DNA of 64,000 bases from Polynucleobacter sp. HIN11 (GTDB lineage: Bacteria > Pseudomonadota > Gammaproteobacteria > Burkholderiales > Burkholderiaceae), in the NCBI RefSeq assembly GCF_030297675.1, contig NZ_AP028142.1, positions 1,240,001 through 1,304,000 of the forward strand, read 5' to 3'. Every line of letters begins with the position of its first letter. The first letter of the stretch is position 1. Positions 1 through 8,476 of this stretch are shown here, in pieces. Position numbers and translations under genes: made by a program. A model generated the notes under the pieces. The model was not told the DNA's origin, did not search any database, and worked only from the letters and a program-made list of their open reading frames with translations.

Positions 1-480
1 AATGAGATTGACCGCATCGAGACCTTGGTCCATCAGGGCGCGATCGATGTTCTTGGACCCGCTAGTGAGGCAACTACCTTACATCAGTCCAAATTTTCAA
101 TGGGCACGGTTCTAGCGCTAATTTGTAAATATCAATTTGCCGGTCTCGATGAGTTCGCTAAACACTTTCATGATCCCGAGATTCGTGCCCTACGTAATCG
201 GGTGAGTATGGTTTTAGATCCCGAGGTTGATCAAGCTTATCCGCAGCGCTGGATTGGTAAGGTCAAGGTCTATCTTAAAAATGGTCGTATTTATGAGGGT
301 CGCGTCGATGAGCCTAAAGGTGATCCAGGCAATACGCTTTCGCGAGCGGAAATCCAAGAAAAAGCTCTACGTTTAGCTGCGTTTAGTGGTGGTGCTACCG
401 AACCTGAAATGCGCAAAGCCATTGCATTGTTATTCGATATTCGTCGGGCAAGTGCTGTCCCGTTTATTTTTTCTAAATAA
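1..480 (+). CDS. MmgE/PrpD family protein, C-terminal part (5' truncated by window)
   Basis: The reading frame is open from base 1 and ends with TAA at 478-480, so only the last ~159 residues are visible. The sequence resembles the C-terminal domain of the MmgE/PrpD family (2-methylcitrate dehydratase-like, cis-aconitate decarboxylase-like), with the family-typical segment of strands followed by helices ending in a short hydrophobic tail. A CitE-like lyase and a Bug-type solute receptor follow on the same strand, which suggests a small carboxylic-acid catabolic operon. The exact substrate cannot be told. The family assignment rests on recognition of the C-terminal domain only, since the N-terminal domain lies outside the window. 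Confidence 0.7.
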   Translation, partial: NEIDRIETLVHQGAIDVLGPASEATTLHQSKFSMGTVLALICKYQFAGLDEFAKHFHDPEIRALRNRVSMVLDPEVDQAYPQRWIGKVKVYLKNGRIYEGRVDEPKGDPGNTLSRAEIQEKALRLAAFSGGATEPEMRKAIALLFDIRRASAVPFIFSK

Positions 481-491
481 GGATTGCTGCC

Positions 492-1337
492 ATGAACCTC
501 CCCCACTTACCGCTAAGTGATGCATGTTGCTTCTTGTTTGTTCCAGCTAATCAACCGGAGCGCTACAGCAAAGCATTTGCCAGTGGAGCGCAAGGCGTCA
601 TCATTGATTTAGAAGATGCGGTTGGTCTAGACGACAAGCCCAAAGCGCGCGAACTACTCAAACAACATTGGTCATCGATTCCAGACTCTGATAAAGAGCG
701 GCTGGTGGTCCGTTGTAATGCACCAGGTTCACCGTTTTATGCAGCGGATTTGGTATTACTCAAAGAGTTGCAAGCACCATGCCTGATGATCCCCAAAACG
801 GAGACGCGCGATCATATCAATGGCGCTGCCGAAGAGCTCCCCAACACCGCATTCATTCCCATGATCGAGACCCCGCTGGGCCTACATCATTTGAATGACA
901 TCGCAAGTTCGCAGCAGGTATTACGGCTTGCGCTCGGCAACTTTGATATGCAAGTTGAGCTTGGCATCAGCTGCGATGAGAATGAAACGGAACTAGATAC
1001 CGCCAGATTTATGATGACTTTGGCCTCTAAATTAGCGCAGATAGCCCCACCAATCGATGGGGTTACTCAATCGACGACCGATACAGCTCTTATTTTTGCA
1101 CATGCACAAAAAGCTAGACGCTTTGGCTTTGGCGCCAAGTTATGCATTCATCCGAAGCAAATACCTGTTGTGAAACAAGCATTTACTCCCAATCCCCAAG
1201 AGATCGACTGGGCCCAACGGGTGATTGCAGCAGATCAAGCCTCTGGGGGGCAAGCCGCCAAGGTGGATGGCAAGATGATTGATCGGCCAGTTGTCATGTT
1301 AGCGCGCCGCATCCTAAGTTTGGCTGGTAATCCCTAG
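492..1337 (+). CDS. HpcH/HpaI aldolase / citrate lyase beta-like CoA ester lyase
   Basis: 281 residues, the usual size for the CitE-like family of TIM-barrel, Mg-dependent lyases acting on acyl-CoA esters such as citramalyl-CoA or malyl-CoA. The signature IIDLEDAVGLDDK near residue 37, the RCNAPGSPFY strand near residue 75 and the IPMIETPLGL strand near residue 118 supply the expected metal and CoA-binding loops. A weak AAGGA ribosome site precedes ATG 492. It starts 11 bases after the MmgE/PrpD gene, so the two are probably co-transcribed. It is too divergent from true citrate lyase complexes (no citF or citD neighbour) to be called CitE proper. Confidence 0.8.
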   Translation: MNLPHLPLSDACCFLFVPANQPERYSKAFASGAQGVIIDLEDAVGLDDKPKARELLKQHWSSIPDSDKERLVVRCNAPGSPFYAADLVLLKELQAPCLMIPKTETRDHINGAAEELPNTAFIPMIETPLGLHHLNDIASSQQVLRLALGNFDMQVELGISCDENETELDTARFMMTLASKLAQIAPPIDGVTQSTTDTALIFAHAQKARRFGFGAKLCIHPKQIPVVKQAFTPNPQEIDWAQRVIAADQASGGQAAKVDGKMIDRPVVMLARRILSLAGNP

Positions 1338-1398
1338 GTTTGCCGCCACAAAACCATGGCAAAATGGCGTTTGCTTTATCCCTAACGGAGACTTTTGA

Positions 1399-2385
1399 AT
1401 GAACTTGAAAAAACCTTTGAATGCATTACTTGCTGCGGTGATGGGTGCTGGTGTGTTGTTAAGCGGCACTGCAAACGCACAAAAATACCCTGATAAACCA
1501 ATTAGCCTCGTGGTCCCATTTGCTGCTGGTGGCCCAACCGACACCATTGCTCGTCTATTGGCAACCCAAATGAGTAAATCCTTGGGTCAATCGGTTGTTG
1601 TTGAAAACGTTCCTGGTGCAGGTGGTACTGTTGCTTCTGCAAAAGTTGCCAAATCCAAACCCGATGGTTACACCATTTATATCCATCACATGGGTATGGC
1701 TACTGCTCAAGCTCTATATGACAAGCTTCCCTATGACCCCCTCAAAGACTTTGAGTACATCGGTCAAGTTGCTGACGTACCAATGGTGCTCTTAGGTAGC
1801 AAAAACTTCCCACCTAACAACTTCAAAGAGCTTGAGGCCTACATTCGCGCTAATAAAGACAAGGTGACCATGGCTAATGCAGGTCCTGGCGCCGTATCTC
1901 AATTGTGCGGATTGATTTTTCAGAGCCGTTTGGGTGTGCGCGTGACAACCGTTCCTTACAAAGGTACAGGCCCAGCCTTGACTGACTTAGTTGGTGGTCA
2001 AGTTAACATTTTGTGCGACCAAACCACCCAAACCATTCCGTTCATTAAAGACGGCAAGGTGAAGGTCTATGGCGTAACCACTCCTAAGCGTCTTTCCGCC
2101 CTCCCCAATGTTCCAACCTTGGATGAACAAGGCATGAAAGGCTTTGATGTGAAGGTATGGCATGGTATTTATGCTCCCCTTGGCACACCAAAACCAGTTC
2201 TAGAGAAACTTAATGCTGCTCTCAAGAAGGCGTTGACCGATCCTGATCTGAAGGCTCGCTTGGATTCCTCGAACATTGATATCGTTCCCGTTGCGAAGCA
2301 AAACGGTGAGTCGCTGAAAGCTCACTTGGATGCCGAGATCAACCGTTGGGGTCCGATCATTCGTAAAGCCAACATTCCTGATTAA
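1399..2385 (+). CDS. Bug-family tripartite tricarboxylate transporter substrate-binding protein
   Basis: 328 residues with a clear Sec signal peptide (residues 1-28, ending SGTANA before QKYP). The mature N-terminus YPDKPISLVVPFAAGGPTD is the hallmark of the Bug/TctC periplasmic receptors that are extremely abundant in Burkholderiales. These proteins bind carboxylates in a two-lobed cleft and either feed TctAB permeases or act as sensors. No TctA or TctB gene is nearby, as is common for orphan Bug genes. A GGAG ribosome site lies 8 bases before ATG, and a strong terminator follows. It probably supplies or senses the substrate degraded by the two upstream enzymes (inference from adjacency). 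Confidence 0.88.
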   Translation: MNLKKPLNALLAAVMGAGVLLSGTANAQKYPDKPISLVVPFAAGGPTDTIARLLATQMSKSLGQSVVVENVPGAGGTVASAKVAKSKPDGYTIYIHHMGMATAQALYDKLPYDPLKDFEYIGQVADVPMVLLGSKNFPPNNFKELEAYIRANKDKVTMANAGPGAVSQLCGLIFQSRLGVRVTTVPYKGTGPALTDLVGGQVNILCDQTTQTIPFIKDGKVKVYGVTTPKRLSALPNVPTLDEQGMKGFDVKVWHGIYAPLGTPKPVLEKLNAALKKALTDPDLKARLDSSNIDIVPVAKQNGESLKAHLDAEINRWGPIIRKANIPD

Positions 2386-2408
2386 TTTGTTGGACTTTCA
2401 ATGATTCC

Positions 2409-2437
2409 AAGGCCGGTGCAAACCGGCCTTTTTATTT
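2409..2437 (+). terminator. Rho-independent terminator after the Bug gene
   Basis: Perfect 9-bp stem AAGGCCGGT / ACCGGCCTT around a GCAA loop, followed by TTTATTT. It ends the plus-strand catabolic transcript just before the convergent membrane-protein gene. Confidence 0.85.
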
Positions 2438-2442
2438 GGGCA

Positions 2443-3120
2443 TTAGCCAAACATCCGACCGCGTTTGCGACGCGCCATCAGACTTGCATCGATGCCCCAT
2501 CCATCCAGATCATTTTGTTTGGGTCTGCCCCAAATCACCCATCGAATACTTAATCCAATTGCCCAGGCAGCGAGAAACGGATCTAAGAGGTAATCCCATA
2601 AATTATTCGACTCATGCCAGTGAATGGACCAAGCAATCACGGCAATCGATAACATCAGAGCTTCCCAGGAGTGCTTGGCAAAGAAATAAATTGCGGCGAT
2701 CAACAAAACAGTTCCTGCAAAAACGCTAGAGTGGTAACCCCAAGCGTAGGGGTCAAAAAAGGTAAGTCCCAAAGCAAATGGATAAAACAGGATAGCTATC
2801 ACTGCAATCAGTATTGGGGTCACGCTTGCGATTCGAAATGCACTCCATCCACTCCATGTAAATAAGATTAGCAACAGACTCAAAATACTCAAATCGCCAG
2901 TCACGCCACGAATGTAAGCCGCAAACGGTAAGTTCCAAGGTGCACCAATTGCAGCGAATGGGGCCAATAAAACGAGTGATGCAATGGTGACAAAGAACAA
3001 GCCCGCAATCAAGCCATGAGCCTTATTGAGTATGGAGCGAACTAGATGTAAGCCAATAATGCTCGTCACAAGACTGATCTCGATGAGCGGCAGCTGATGA
3101 ATGAGGGTAGCCAAGGTCAT
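2443..3120 (-). CDS. Polytopic membrane protein of unknown function
   Basis: 225 residues, almost entirely hydrophobic, with about seven predicted membrane segments and a basic, cytoplasm-like C-terminus (MARRKRGRMFG). I do not recognise a family. Its ATG overlaps the stop of the upstream BNR-repeat protein by 4 bases, and that gene in turn overlaps the glycosyltransferase. The three are therefore a translationally coupled operon, and this protein probably works with them at the inner membrane. Several Trp/His-rich turns (WSIHWHESNNLWDYL, around residue 164) might form a functional loop, but no catalytic role can be read from the sequence. Confidence 0.7.
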   Translation of the reverse strand: MTLATLIHQLPLIEISLVTSIIGLHLVRSILNKAHGLIAGLFFVTIASLVLLAPFAAIGAPWNLPFAAYIRGVTGDLSILSLLLILFTWSGWSAFRIASVTPILIAVIAILFYPFALGLTFFDPYAWGYHSSVFAGTVLLIAAIYFFAKHSWEALMLSIAVIAWSIHWHESNNLWDYLLDPFLAAWAIGLSIRWVIWGRPKQNDLDGWGIDASLMARRKRGRMFG

Positions 3121-4391
3121 GGGGTTTGATCCGTTTCTGCTTTTACATGCTGGAGATACAACTGTAAGTTACCAGCATCCCAAAGAATCGACTTAATTCG
3201 CTTGCGATTCCAGGTATAGACCAGCAAGACTTGGCCTTGTTGATTCAGACTCATATAGGGATAGGAAAACTCTTCCTTGGGGTTGGTCATTGAGGCCGTC
3301 TCATCCTCAAGCACGGCAATCGTCTTCCATGGAGAGTAGTTGCTCTTAGCTGGCTGGCTGCTATCTGCTTGTGTCTGGCCGGACCATGACGCGGCGAGGA
3401 CCAAGCGATGACGTCCGTGTTCTAAATCATTAAAGACTATCAAACGAGTTCGATCCGATAGCTCCACTCCAGTGATGGCTGCATTCGGATTGGGTAGACC
3501 CAAGTCAGGCGCTAACTCCCAACGCTCACCAGCGCTTGCGGTATAGCTCACCGGAATTTGCTTGGCGCCCGTTCGACGAGCTTGACGAAAATAAGCGCTC
3601 GCATGCTTGGCATCATCAATAAAGACAATGGGTTGCAAAGTGCCACGGCCCGAGGTCATGCGTCGTTTATCAAGCATTTGACCACTCGGATCAAGCCGCA
3701 ATAACTCTCCGTATTTACCAATCCACTCGTGATAGACCGGCATTCCCATGGTGCCGTCGGCAAACAAAAATCCAGAACCCTTCACTAGGGTACTGAGGTT
3801 AATTAAGGGTGTAGTGATGAGACGTTTTGGGCCAGTCCAAGTCAATCCATCATCATCCGAATGCATCACACTGATGGAGCTACCAGCCCAACCGCCGATC
3901 GATACCGCTACCACATAAAGTTGTAATTGCCCATTGATATTGCGCATGGGCACAGGATTACCAAGCTTGGCAATGTATCGTCCGAGACTTGCTTGCGCGC
4001 CCTCTCGATCGAGGACCACGCTCGCTGGACCCCATTGCTTGTTTGTTGAATCCCACACCGCACTCTGAATCACCACATCGGCCGCGCCCTCTCGCGAACC
4101 AGCAAACCAAAACGCACGCCAGTTTCCGTCTTTTAATGGAATGACACTTGCCGCATGCACCGAGGGTCTTGTGGTATCAGGTAACCACTCCGCTAAGCCC
4201 TGCAATGTGGGTGCATTAACGATGGTCTTCGTTTTCGATGGGCTTGGAATGGACGATAGGATTGGATCGGTATTGGTTGACTCGCTAGGAACTTGAAAAT
4301 CAGCCCAAGCCGGATGATCGTCCAACTGAAAATACGCCATTGCGATCGCAACCACTAAGAATACAAATGCCAACACCCGCATCATCGACAT
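3117..4391 (-). CDS. Sialidase/BNR-repeat-like exported protein
   Basis: 424 residues starting with an uncleaved or poorly cleaved signal anchor (residues 4-20). The rest resembles the six-bladed sialidase/BNR-like fold: repeated Asp-box-like turns such as SDDDGLTW (near residue 180), blade-spaced WGPA and GRHRLVLA strands, and segments like SREGAADVVI typical of exo-alpha-sialidase-annotated proteins. It may cleave or bind a glycan in the periplasm. Catalytic Arg-triad and Tyr/Glu residues cannot be assigned by eye. It lies between a GT39-type glycosyltransferase (10-base overlap) and a membrane protein (4-base overlap), so a glycan-modification role is inferred from context. Confidence 0.7.
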   Translation of the reverse strand: MSMMRVLAFVFLVVAIAMAYFQLDDHPAWADFQVPSESTNTDPILSSIPSPSKTKTIVNAPTLQGLAEWLPDTTRPSVHAASVIPLKDGNWRAFWFAGSREGAADVVIQSAVWDSTNKQWGPASVVLDREGAQASLGRYIAKLGNPVPMRNINGQLQLYVVAVSIGGWAGSSISVMHSDDDGLTWTGPKRLITTPLINLSTLVKGSGFLFADGTMGMPVYHEWIGKYGELLRLDPSGQMLDKRRMTSGRGTLQPIVFIDDAKHASAYFRQARRTGAKQIPVSYTASAGERWELAPDLGLPNPNAAITGVELSDRTRLIVFNDLEHGRHRLVLAASWSGQTQADSSQPAKSNYSPWKTIAVLEDETASMTNPKEEFSYPYMSLNQQGQVLLVYTWNRKRIKSILWDAGNLQLYLQHVKAETDQTP

Positions 4392-6118
4392 GCATCTTTC
4401 TCGGTGGAGGTATCTTTACCGATATTGAATGGGGCAAAAACGATGTACTCTTTCACAAAGAGATTGTCGCTCACTTGGCCCAACAGCATCGCCTTAATCT
4501 CATCAGACGAGTGTCGGGCACGCATCTCAAGGCGCTCACCAATCACCTCACAATCGGGGCATGGGGCAAACTTGTTATTCACCGGAGCCTGAACTGCAAA
4601 ATAGGCATAGCGATTAGCCAACTGGGTAAGATTTTTAGCCTCGCTCGCGGGATAGCCCTTGATTTCAGCGCCTGGAATCAAAAAGCGATACTCCTCATCC
4701 TTAGCCCGAAAGTCGCAAGGGAACCACACCGTTTTACCCTGGAGTGCAGCAATGGTTTTGGCATCAAACCGCCCTGCCACGCCATCGAGCGGCATGATGC
4801 TGCTACTTAAACTCAGCATGGTCATAAAACAAGCCAGTAATGTTGCTGTCTTGGTAAACCGAGCCTGAACTAGCCCAGCTAGAACGATGCCGATTGCACC
4901 AAGTATTAAGAACCAATGCCATACGGGATAGGACCAAAGATGGATGTTCCAAGAGAGCCATGCTAAAGCCACCAAGACAATGCCCTGCAATACCAAGCCG
5001 ATCCATAAGGTCCAGCGATTGAGTTGCTGCCAATGAATAGCCAGTAAGATCGCAATCGCTGGCATGATCGGTAGCAGATATCGGCCTGAGCGCTGACTTG
5101 GAAGAGAAAAGATAATGAAGAACACTGCAATCCAAATCCATAGTAACTTCTCTTCGGTGCTCATTGGCTTGCGATCACGGATTGCCAGATAAAAGAGGTT
5201 GAATACCGCGAATGTTAAAAATCCGGCATTAGCTACTCCCGTCACTAAGAGCATGCCTACACTATCACCACTCCAGACGAAGTCTTTTAAATAACTCGTA
5301 TTTCTGGCTGCGAACTTACCTGCATTTTCACCAATGACGAACTCATTCCAGATCGCCAGCGGGTCCGGATCCAACACAAACCACAGTGCAAATAAGCCTA
5401 ATGCAATCAGGCCAATCGAGATCACTTTAAGGAGGTCACGCTGAATGCATTCCATCACCCGACGATCGCGCCATTGCCAGTACCACAGGGATAATACGAG
5501 GCAGGCAGGAACAATGTAGGCCACCGATTTATAAAGCAATGCGCAACCAAAGGCAAAGCCTGTGATTAATGGGAATAAGAATCTAGAGTCAGCCAGTCTT
5601 TTGCCAACGATGAGTAACAGAAAAAATGGAAGGGAGAGCCAAAAGATCTCTGGGGGCTCGGCCAGGTAGGGGCGCCCATAGCGATAGGTATTAAAAAAGG
5701 CAAGCCAAATGATGCTGGCCAACACTCCAACCGAGCGATTTCTACTAATCGCTATTGCACTCAACCCAATTAGGAGGGCTGTGAGTGCGGTGTACACCAA
5801 ACTGGGCCAGCGCAAATTAAATAGCGACCATGCATTGCCATGCTCGCTTGAGAGCATGCCCTGCCAGAACAACAATGGCGGCTTGGTATTTTTAATACCG
5901 ATCATTTCTGATTGCAGCGGCAACCATGCATCGGATGCATTGGTCATGCGGACAATATGGGTATAAGGGTATTCATCGCCATTCTTGGGAGCAAAGCGAC
6001 TATCAACCCCATACAGATAAGTAATGCATGCTAGAACGAGCCCAAACAGAATCGACGGAATAGAAATGGGCGTTTGCATAGTCGCTAGTTTATTAGTCTG
6101 GCGTATAGGCCTCTTCAT
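4382..6118 (-). CDS. GT39/ArnT-like membrane glycosyltransferase
   Basis: About 578 residues with roughly a dozen membrane helices and the acidic loop GDEYPYTHIVRM shortly after the first helix. This matches the periplasmic Asp-Glu catalytic motif of GT39/GT83 (PMT/ArnT) enzymes, which use polyprenyl-phosphate sugars. The C-terminal ~150 residues form a soluble domain containing a CPDC motif that could be a disulfide. I use ATG 6118 as start; a TTG at 6139 and an ATG at 6079 are alternatives, and none has a strong ribosome site. It heads the operon with the BNR protein and the small membrane protein. The acceptor (lipid A, protein or exopolysaccharide) is unknown. Confidence 0.72.
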   Translation of the reverse strand: MKRPIRQTNKLATMQTPISIPSILFGLVLACITYLYGVDSRFAPKNGDEYPYTHIVRMTNASDAWLPLQSEMIGIKNTKPPLLFWQGMLSSEHGNAWSLFNLRWPSLVYTALTALLIGLSAIAISRNRSVGVLASIIWLAFFNTYRYGRPYLAEPPEIFWLSLPFFLLLIVGKRLADSRFLFPLITGFAFGCALLYKSVAYIVPACLVLSLWYWQWRDRRVMECIQRDLLKVISIGLIALGLFALWFVLDPDPLAIWNEFVIGENAGKFAARNTSYLKDFVWSGDSVGMLLVTGVANAGFLTFAVFNLFYLAIRDRKPMSTEEKLLWIWIAVFFIIFSLPSQRSGRYLLPIMPAIAILLAIHWQQLNRWTLWIGLVLQGIVLVALAWLSWNIHLWSYPVWHWFLILGAIGIVLAGLVQARFTKTATLLACFMTMLSLSSSIMPLDGVAGRFDAKTIAALQGKTVWFPCDFRAKDEEYRFLIPGAEIKGYPASEAKNLTQLANRYAYFAVQAPVNNKFAPCPDCEVIGERLEMRARHSSDEIKAMLLGQVSDNLFVKEYIVFAPFNIGKDTSTEKDACR

Positions 6119-6143
6119 TTCCCAATTAGATTTGCACAAAACC

Positions 6144-6177
6144 TAGGGAAAACCTTAATCCCAGGGGATTCCTTGGG
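6144..6177. promoter_or_regulatory. Inverted-repeat region between glycosyltransferase and sulfide dehydrogenase operons
   Basis: Two adjacent imperfect inverted repeats sit in the divergent promoter region: TAGGG-AAAA-CCTTA (6144-6157) and CCCAGGG-GATT-CCTTGGG (6160-6177). The first is nearly the same as the TAGGG-AAAA-CCCTA element in front of bchO. No TGT-N12-ACA PpsR site is present here. An operator role is inference. Confidence 0.4.
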
Positions 6178-6299
6178 TTATATCATTATGACTAATAAGT
6201 ATTGAATTCGTGAGACATTCTTTTAAATATTGCCCATCAATCATTTAATATCACTAAAGCTTTTTGTTGTTCGCATTAAAACCAATGGAGATTATTAAA

Positions 6300-6638
6300 A
6301 TGCACTTTCCATCTGCACGTCAGCTGAAGCTCATAGGGCTTAGCATTGGCACCACAGGTTTGCTGACCTTTAGCGGTATTGCCGCGAGTCAGACCAGTCC
6401 AGCTAATATCAATCAACTTTCCTTGGCAGCTACTTGTGCTAATTGCCACGGCACCAATGGCGTTGGCGTACCCAATGCAGGGATGCCACAAATTAATCAT
6501 TTAACGCCCGATGCGATGTTCACCCAACTCAAGGCCTTCAAGAGCGGCGCCAGAACTGGCACCATCATGCATCAGTTGGCCAAAGGCTATACCGATGAGC
6601 AACTTCAAACCATTTCCAATGTACTTGGCAAAAAATAA
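6300..6638 (+). CDS. Small c-type cytochrome, probable sulfide dehydrogenase heme subunit
   Basis: 112 residues from ATG 6300, chosen because GGAG lies 9 bases upstream; in-frame starts at 6264 and 6285 are less likely. It has a signal peptide (hydrophobic residues 11-29) and one heme site, CANCH at residues 46-50, followed by a Met-containing C-terminal segment as in class I c-type cytochromes. It sits 14 bases before the flavoprotein subunit, so it is most simply the monoheme electron acceptor of a flavocytochrome c (FccA/SoxE type). Electrons from sulfide would pass from FAD to this heme and on to soluble cytochromes. The Allochromatium FccA is diheme, whereas this one is monoheme. Confidence 0.8.
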   Translation: MHFPSARQLKLIGLSIGTTGLLTFSGIAASQTSPANINQLSLAATCANCHGTNGVGVPNAGMPQINHLTPDAMFTQLKAFKSGARTGTIMHQLAKGYTDEQLQTISNVLGKK

Positions 6639-6652
6639 TTGAGGATAAAAAA

Positions 6653-7930
6653 ATGGATCGTCGTCACTTTCTAGGTGTTAGTTCAGCTGCTTCTCTCGGC
6701 GTATTAGCCGGTTGCGCAAGCAGTCCTCCTGTCAATATCAGTAAAGCCAATGTGGTCGTGGTTGGGGGTGGCTATGGTGGAGCAACCGCTGCCAAGTATG
6801 TGCGGATGTTCTCAAACAATACCGCCCAAGTTACCTTAATTGAACCCAATCCTGAGTTCATTTCTTGCCCACTCTCCAATCTCGTGATTGGAGGCCATAC
6901 CACCATCTCGAATATCTCAACCCCCTATGACAACTTGACGAAGCGTCACGGCATTAAGGTTGTGAAGGATATGGTGGCCGCCATTGATCCAAAGCAAAAG
7001 ACTATTCGTCTTGCCTCCGGCGGCTCAATGAAGTATGACAAGCTAATCCTGTCACCTGGCATTGGTCTCATGATGGATACCATCAAAGGCTTAGATAAGG
7101 CCAACCAAGAAGGGGTTACGGTTCAGGCATGGAAAGCTGGTGCTGAAACCGTCCTGCTTCGCAAACAACTGGAGTCTATGAAAGATGGTGGCGTCTACGC
7201 AATCTCCATCCCAATGGCACCCTATCGCTGCCCTCCTGGGCCTTATGAGCGGGCCTGCCAAGTGGCCAGTTACTTTAAGCAATTTAAGCCCAAGTCCAAG
7301 GTATTGATCTTGGATGCGAATGATGATGTGACCTCCAAGGGCGGTCTATTTAAGAAAGCTTGGGCATCGATGTATCCCGGCATGATTGAATACCGCCCCA
7401 AGCACAACGTGGTTGAGGTTGATAGCAAAACAAGGACTCTCAAATTTGATGTACAAAACGATGTTAAGGCTGATGTATTGAATGTTCTACCCCTCATGCG
7501 TGCAGGTGATATTGCGGTGAAGACCGGCATTGCCAACTCGAATGCCCGTTGGGTCAATGTGAACTACATCAACTTTGAATCCACTGCCGCCAAAGATATT
7601 CATGTTCTTGGTGATTCGATTCAGATTGCGCCAGCAATGCCTAAATCAGGCCACATGGCGAACTCGCATGCGAAGGTTGCAGCAGCAGCTGTGGTTGCTG
7701 AGCTCGGCGGCTTTGAGATTAATCAAGCCCCTGTGCTCACCAACACCTGTTATAGCTTCGTCAATGCAGACGAGGTGGTCCACGTTGCTAGCGTCCACCA
7801 GTACGATGCTAAAGATAAGACCTTCAAGACTGTTCCTGGTTCTGGTGGCTTATCGTCCGAACCCACCAAACTTGAGGGTGTTTATGCCTGGGGTTGGGCT
7901 CGTAATATTTGGGCGGATAGCTTGGGTTAA
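6653..7930 (+). CDS. fccB: Flavocytochrome c sulfide dehydrogenase, flavoprotein subunit
   Basis: 425 residues. The N-terminus MDRRHFLGVSSAASLGVLAGC is a Tat-type signal (RRHFLG at 3-8), possibly with a lipobox. A dinucleotide-binding fold follows (VVVGGGYGGATAAKYV near residue 35), as in the FCSD/SQR family that oxidises sulfide to sulfur in the periplasm. Cysteines near residue 190 (YRCPPGPYE) and in the C-terminal domain (NTCYSFV) are placed like the redox-active disulfide next to FAD. The C-terminal FCSD flavin-binding domain is recognisable. It forms an operon with the preceding cytochrome and ends at a strong terminator. Location beside the photosynthesis cluster suggests sulfide as an auxiliary electron donor (inference). 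Confidence 0.87.
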   Translation: MDRRHFLGVSSAASLGVLAGCASSPPVNISKANVVVVGGGYGGATAAKYVRMFSNNTAQVTLIEPNPEFISCPLSNLVIGGHTTISNISTPYDNLTKRHGIKVVKDMVAAIDPKQKTIRLASGGSMKYDKLILSPGIGLMMDTIKGLDKANQEGVTVQAWKAGAETVLLRKQLESMKDGGVYAISIPMAPYRCPPGPYERACQVASYFKQFKPKSKVLILDANDDVTSKGGLFKKAWASMYPGMIEYRPKHNVVEVDSKTRTLKFDVQNDVKADVLNVLPLMRAGDIAVKTGIANSNARWVNVNYINFESTAAKDIHVLGDSIQIAPAMPKSGHMANSHAKVAAAAVVAELGGFEINQAPVLTNTCYSFVNADEVVHVASVHQYDAKDKTFKTVPGSGGLSSEPTKLEGVYAWGWARNIWADSLG

Positions 7931-7950
7931 TAAGTACCCTGCCCCGAGAA

Positions 7951-7979
7951 AAGCCAAGCGCAATGCTTGGCTTTTTTAT
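7951..7979 (+). terminator. Terminator between fccB and tspO (probably bidirectional)
   Basis: Perfect 9-bp stem AAGCCAAGC / GCTTGGCTT with a 5-base loop, followed by TTTTATT on the plus strand. On the minus strand it is followed by TTTTC, so it can also end the tspO transcript. Confidence 0.85.
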
Positions 7980-8476
7980 TAACCCCGACCAAATGGGCCG
8001 TTTAATTGAATCGTGGTCCAGTTCAAAAGCATGGCCACCGAGACCCAAGCCAAGTATGGCAATACTAAGAGGCTAGAGATCGGCGAATACGAACGGGTGG
8101 CCAGCACAATCGCTAATACAGAAAGCCATAAGCCAACCGCCTCAATCAGAGCCCAGTCGGGTCGTTCCATCCGAAAATACAACACGCTCCAGATGAAATT
8201 AAATAAGCCATTCACAATAAAGAGAATGACCAACATGCGAATGGTCTCTTGATTAGGAGCTCGGTGATAGGCCATCACAAAAGCGATGCCCGCAAGAATA
8301 AAGATGGTGGACCACATGGGACCAAATACCCAATCGGGCGGTTTCCAGGCGGGCTGCTGCAAACTTTTATACCACTCACCGATATCGGTAGCCCATGCTC
8401 CAGCCAATGCGAGCACTAAACCCCAAACAACAGCAAAAATGATCGGCTTATAGTGTGCAAACCACTCCGCACTCAT
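7979..8476 (-). CDS. tspO: TspO/MBR family tryptophan-rich sensory protein
   Basis: 165 residues with five predicted membrane helices and the tryptophan-rich loops of the TspO/MBR family (WYKSLQQPAWKPPDWVFGPMW near residues 33-53, the family signature). In Rhodobacter TspO lies in the outer membrane, binds tetrapyrroles and modulates photosynthesis gene expression in response to oxygen. Its start overlaps the bchP stop by 4 bases, so it is the last gene of the long minus-strand bacteriochlorophyll operon. That placement strongly supports a role in tetrapyrrole handling or sensing here. Length and motif are normal. Confidence 0.9.
   Translation of the reverse strand: MSAEWFAHYKPIIFAVVWGLVLALAGAWATDIGEWYKSLQQPAWKPPDWVFGPMWSTIFILAGIAFVMAYHRAPNQETIRMLVILFIVNGLFNFIWSVLYFRMERPDWALIEAVGLWLSVLAIVLATRSYSPISSLLVLPYLAWVSVAMLLNWTTIQLNGPFGRG

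Noticed and set aside
4340..4868. Plus-strand ORFs opposite the glycosyltransferase and BNR genes
   Set aside because: Antisense to clear family members, with no recognisable protein features.
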